A stretch of DNA of 7,322 nt, taken from Ruminococcus sp. GTDB taxonomy: Bacteria > Bacillota > Clostridia > Oscillospirales > Ruminococcaceae. The notes under the pieces are model-generated. The model saw only the letters and a list, made by a program, of their open reading frames with translations, ran no database searches and was not told the DNA's origin. Shown piece after piece: positions 5,127-7,322 of the stretch (positions are counted from its first letter, which is position 1; the number at the start of each line of letters is the position of its first letter). Both the position numbers and the translations under genes were made by a program. The stretch lies in assembly GCA_017544125.1 (NCBI GenBank), contig JAFYET010000393.1:1-7322 (forward strand), given 5' to 3'.

Positions 5127-6362
5127 CTTTATGCCCTGTAAGTGCTTGTCAGCCGTCTGTGCTTTATCACTGTCTGCCGGGAACAGCGAGATATAGTTAT
5201 AAAAAGCATAGCCGCTGTAATGTGACAGCCCCTTGGCACTTGTTATCTGCAATGACAGGATATCTGTCTTGTTTATATATTCCTCGTCAGAATATATCTT
5301 ATACGCTGCAAGACCTATCACCAGGCTGACGCTGTCGCTTGTAACAAGGGCGTTCCAATCATCGGCGCAGCTTTCAAAGGGCAGCACGCTGTTTTCAAAG
5401 CCGAAATATATCTGCGGGGCTATATAGTCGATAAAGCCGGGCTCGCTGCACCATTTGCCCACATCGGCGTACATATACTCATAGTTATTCTGTATATTTC
5501 CCTGGGGCGATATGCCGAAGAGCACCTCGCTGTCACAGCTCTTTACGGTCTTATATACATCGGCGACGAGGGCGCTAATGTTTTCGGTGCGCCAGTGTTT
5601 GAGGTCAGTATCATCTGATGCTGAAAATGCCTTTTCATCAAAGCTTAAATCGGTGGTCGGGTAAAAGTAATCATCAAAATGTATGCCGTCAACATCGTAA
5701 TTTTCAATTATCTCACTGACACCGCCGCATATAAGCTCTCTTACATCTTTATATGCAGGGTCGAGCCAGTAGTGATCATCGGTGCTGATGTATTTGAGCT
5801 TGTCATCACCGCTTTTATACCATTTGGTTATGGTGAGTGAATCATCGGCGGCTTCAAGATACTCAGCACTCTCACATCTTAACGGGTTTATCCAGGCATG
5901 GACGGAAAGGGCGTTGTCATGGGCTGTTTTTACCATTATTTCAAGCGGGTCGTAGTCGGTTTCACCGAGGGTCTTTGTCTTTTGAAAGAGCTTTGAATAA
6001 TAAAACGCATCACCGAACGCCCTGCAATGGATATACAGCGTGTTTATGCCGATGGATCTGCACCGCCGGCAGACTTCTTCAAAGCCCTCGGTGAACTCCT
6101 CCTCGCTCTTTTGATAAAACAACTCGCCCAGGTCGATATATGAAAGCCACATTGCCTTTTGCTCTGAATAGTTTAGCTTGTGTGAGGGCTCACTGTCTTG
6201 CTTATCTTTCAGCTTGATGCTGCTGATTTTAAGCTGTGAGATAATGCCCGAGTTATCTTTAAGTATCAGCTCATTGCTTTTGGGCTCGCTCTCACTGCTA
6301 ACTGCACAGCCGCTGAGCATAAGTGCAAGGGACAGCATGAGGGCTTGTCTTTTGAGTTTCAT
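5109..6362 (-). CDS. GHL10/DUF187-family glycosyl hydrolase-like lipoprotein
   Basis: This 417-residue protein is a predicted surface lipoprotein with a family 10-like glycosyl hydrolase domain (GHL10, formerly DUF187, as in Bacillus YngK). The N-terminus has a short basic start, a hydrophobic stretch and the lipobox LSGC with the lipidated cysteine at 19, followed by a polar linker to about 65. The barrel domain runs from MWLSYID (71-77) and shows GINTLYIHCRAFGDAFY (105-121), HAWINP (155-160), NYDVDGIHFDDYFYP (221-235) with acidic residues likely to be catalytic, GISPQGN (283-289) and DYIAPQIYFGFE (312-323). The order and length fit the family. The substrate is not shown by the sequence; E. 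coli DigH (YddW) of this family is reported to act on peptidoglycan glycan strands. The ATG at 6362 follows GGAGG with 8 bases spacing. The gene stands alone between two terminators, with its own promoter. Confidence 0.92.
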   Translation of the reverse strand: MKLKRQALMLSLALMLSGCAVSSESEPKSNELILKDNSGIISQLKISSIKLKDKQDSEPSHKLNYSEQKAMWLSYIDLGELFYQKSEEEFTEGFEEVCRRCRSIGINTLYIHCRAFGDAFYYSKLFQKTKTLGETDYDPLEIMVKTAHDNALSVHAWINPLRCESAEYLEAADDSLTITKWYKSGDDKLKYISTDDHYWLDPAYKDVRELICGGVSEIIENYDVDGIHFDDYFYPTTDLSFDEKAFSASDDTDLKHWRTENISALVADVYKTVKSCDSEVLFGISPQGNIQNNYEYMYADVGKWCSEPGFIDYIAPQIYFGFENSVLPFESCADDWNALVTSDSVSLVIGLAAYKIYSDEEYINKTDILSLQITSAKGLSHYSGYAFYNYISLFPADSDKAQTADKHLQGIKKTGGN

Positions 6363-6393
6363 TTATGTTTCCTCCGCATATATTCTTTATATA

Positions 6394-6422
6394 ATTATAC
6401 GCAGAGGGGCATTGATATATAC
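6394..6422 (-). promoter_or_regulatory. Candidate promoter of the GHL10 lipoprotein gene
   Basis: On the minus strand, GTATATA (6422-6416) and CGTATAAT (6401-6394) are 14 bases apart, the same architecture as the yqfC promoter and close to the sigmaE pattern. The embedded TATAAT (6399-6394) could equally be a sigmaA -10, with TTGTAT (6424-6419) as a -35 at a poor 19-base spacing. The start near 6387 would give a leader of about 25 bases. A promoter here is likely; the sigma factor is uncertain. Confidence 0.5.
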
Positions 6423-6450
6423 AAAAAGGCGGACAAACTCTTGCCCGCCT
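6423..6450 (-). terminator. Intrinsic terminator after yajC
   Basis: On the minus strand AGGCGGGCAA (6450-6441) pairs with TTGTCCGCCT (6436-6427) through ten pairs including one G-U, closing a 4-base loop GAGT, and is followed by a T-run reaching 6423. It starts 10 bases after the yajC stop. This is a strong, classical rho-independent terminator that separates yajC from the lipoprotein gene. Confidence 0.92.
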
Positions 6451-6460
6451 AAACTAACTG

Positions 6461-6781
6461 TTATTTACCGTCTTCGTGCTCGGTAAGTCTTTTAGCTATC
6501 GCCCATTTCATGACTCTTATCTTGCTTCTGTCACTGCCTGTCTCGATAACAACAGTGTCGTCCTTGACCTGGAAAACGATACCTACGATACCGCCGTTTG
6601 TTACTACCTCATCGCCTATCTCAAGGTTTTCTCTCATCTGCTTGTCTCTTTTTTCCTGATTTCTCTGAGGTCTTAAGATAAAGAAATAGAAAAATACAAA
6701 GATAAGTGCGAGCGGCAGAAATGTTACCAGCATCTGTGTGGTAGAGTTTGCAGAAGCTTCTGCGAAAATAGTTGCGTTCAT
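6461..6781 (-). CDS. yajC: Preprotein translocase accessory subunit YajC
   Basis: YajC is a small inner-membrane protein that associates with SecD-SecF at the Sec translocon and assists protein export. The 106-residue product has one transmembrane helix at about 18-36, ending in the family motif FILRPQRNQEKR (34-45), followed by the cytoplasmic domain with GDEVVTNGGIVGIV (56-69) and the end motif IRVMKWAIAKRL (88-99). Length is typical. The ATG at 6781 follows an ideal GGAGG with 7 bases spacing. It lies 15 bases after the stop of the upstream oxidoreductase gene and ends before a strong terminator, so it is the last gene of that transcript. No secD, secF or tgt gene is seen next to it in this window. 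Confidence 0.96.
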   Translation of the reverse strand: MNATIFAEASANSTTQMLVTFLPLALIFVFFYFFILRPQRNQEKRDKQMRENLEIGDEVVTNGGIVGIVFQVKDDTVVIETGSDRSKIRVMKWAIAKRLTEHEDGK

Positions 6782-6796
6782 TTGATCTCCTCCGTT

Positions 6797-7322
6797 TTAT
6801 TTGTTCTTGTTTTTTATATATTCATCAATATGGACAGCAGCCTTTTTGCCTGCACCCATAGCAAGAATAACCGTAGCAGCGCCTGTTACAGCATCACCGC
6901 CTGCATAAACGCCCTCTTTCGAGGTCTTCATGTTGTCTTCATCGACCACAAGGCAGCCACGCTTGTTGGCTTCAAGCCCGGGTGTCGTCGAGCGGATAAG
7001 GGGGTTGGGCGATGTGCCTATCGCCATGATAACAGTATCAACATCAAGCTCATACTCTGAGCCCTCAACGGGAACGGGGCTTCTTCTGCCGCTCTGATCG
7101 GGCTCGCCAAGCTCCATTTTGATGCAGGTCATGCCCTTGACATTGCCGTTCTCGTCACCGTCTATCTTAACGGGGTTATTTAGCACGAGGAATTCAATGC
7201 CCTCCTCCATTGCGTGGTTGACTTCTTCTTTTCTTGCGGGCATCTCTTCAAGCGAGCGCCTGTAAACCACATAGACTTTTTCTGCACCGAGTCTCATTGC
7301 ACTTCTTGCAGCGTCCATAGCA
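6797..7322 (-). CDS. gltA: GltA/NfnB-type NADPH-dependent oxidoreductase, partial (C-terminal part)
   Basis: This is the C-terminal portion (about 174 codons) of an FAD/NAD(P)H flavoprotein of the glutamate synthase small subunit family; the coding frame runs out of the window at 7322. It begins inside the NADPH-binding Rossmann fold (AMDAARSAMRLGA, then VYVVYRR), continues with MPARKEEV and AIGTSPNPLI, and ends with the FAD-binding motif GVYAGGDAVTGAATV and AMGAGKKAA. In Clostridia, proteins of this type are annotated either as homomeric NADPH-dependent glutamate synthase (gltA) or as NfnB, the subunit of NADH-dependent ferredoxin:NADP oxidoreductase that pairs with an NfnA-like protein. The neighbour that would decide between them is outside the window. 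Stop at 6799-6797, 15 bases before yajC, so the two are probably co-transcribed. Confidence 0.85.
   Translation of the reverse strand, partial: AMDAARSAMRLGAEKVYVVYRRSLEEMPARKEEVNHAMEEGIEFLVLNNPVKIDGDENGNVKGMTCIKMELGEPDQSGRRSPVPVEGSEYELDVDTVIMAIGTSPNPLIRSTTPGLEANKRGCLVVDEDNMKTSKEGVYAGGDAVTGAATVILAMGAGKKAAVHIDEYIKNKNK

Noticed and set aside
1..7322. Mobile element, CRISPR array, defence system or biosynthetic cluster
   Set aside because: No transposase, integrase, spaced direct repeats, attachment sites or known defence domains are visible; the genes form a conserved core region.

Overview
The window looks like a chromosomal housekeeping segment of an endospore-forming Clostridium-class Firmicute, most likely in or near Ruminococcus/Oscillospiraceae. 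The clues are the sporulation genes yqfC, yqfD and ylbJ, the gene order yqfC-yqfD-phoH-ybeY-era that is widespread in Firmicutes, strong AGGAGG-type ribosome binding sites, intrinsic terminators, and heavy use of ATA for isoleucine at moderate GC. The genus is an inference. No mobile element, CRISPR array, tRNA or rRNA is visible, and no stretch longer than about 100 bases lacks a gene or a recognisable signal.

Left part (1-3670, minus strand, read right to left): yqfC and yqfD (mother-cell sporulation proteins), then a vegetative-type promoter in the yqfD-phoH gap, then phoH, ybeY and the first two thirds of era (cut by the window edge). phoH-ybeY-era forms a ribosome-maturation block: a P-loop ATPase, a metal-dependent endoribonuclease and a 16S rRNA-binding GTPase. 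phoH and ybeY are separated by one base. The pgpH, dgkA and cdd genes that interrupt this block in Bacillus are absent here.

Centre (3671-5108): yqfC and ylbJ are divergent, with 90 bases between their start codons. That gap holds two overlapping sigmaE-like promoters on opposite strands, in which the -35 of each lies on the -10 of the other. This is the most interesting regulatory feature of the window. Downstream of ylbJ is a small four-cysteine protein gene with its own extended -10 promoter, whose TG comes from the ylbJ stop codon. A bidirectional terminator follows, and its loop contains the stop codon of the next, convergent gene.

Right part (5109-7322, minus strand): a secreted lipoprotein of the GHL10/DUF187 glycosyl hydrolase-like family with a promoter that resembles the sporulation type; yajC (Sec translocase accessory protein) with a strong terminator; and the C-terminal part of a GltA/NfnB-type flavoprotein, cut by the window edge, which is probably co-transcribed with yajC.

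Overall most of the window is conserved core genome. The less described parts are the mirror-image promoter, the small cysteine protein and the possible sporulation link of the GHL10 lipoprotein.
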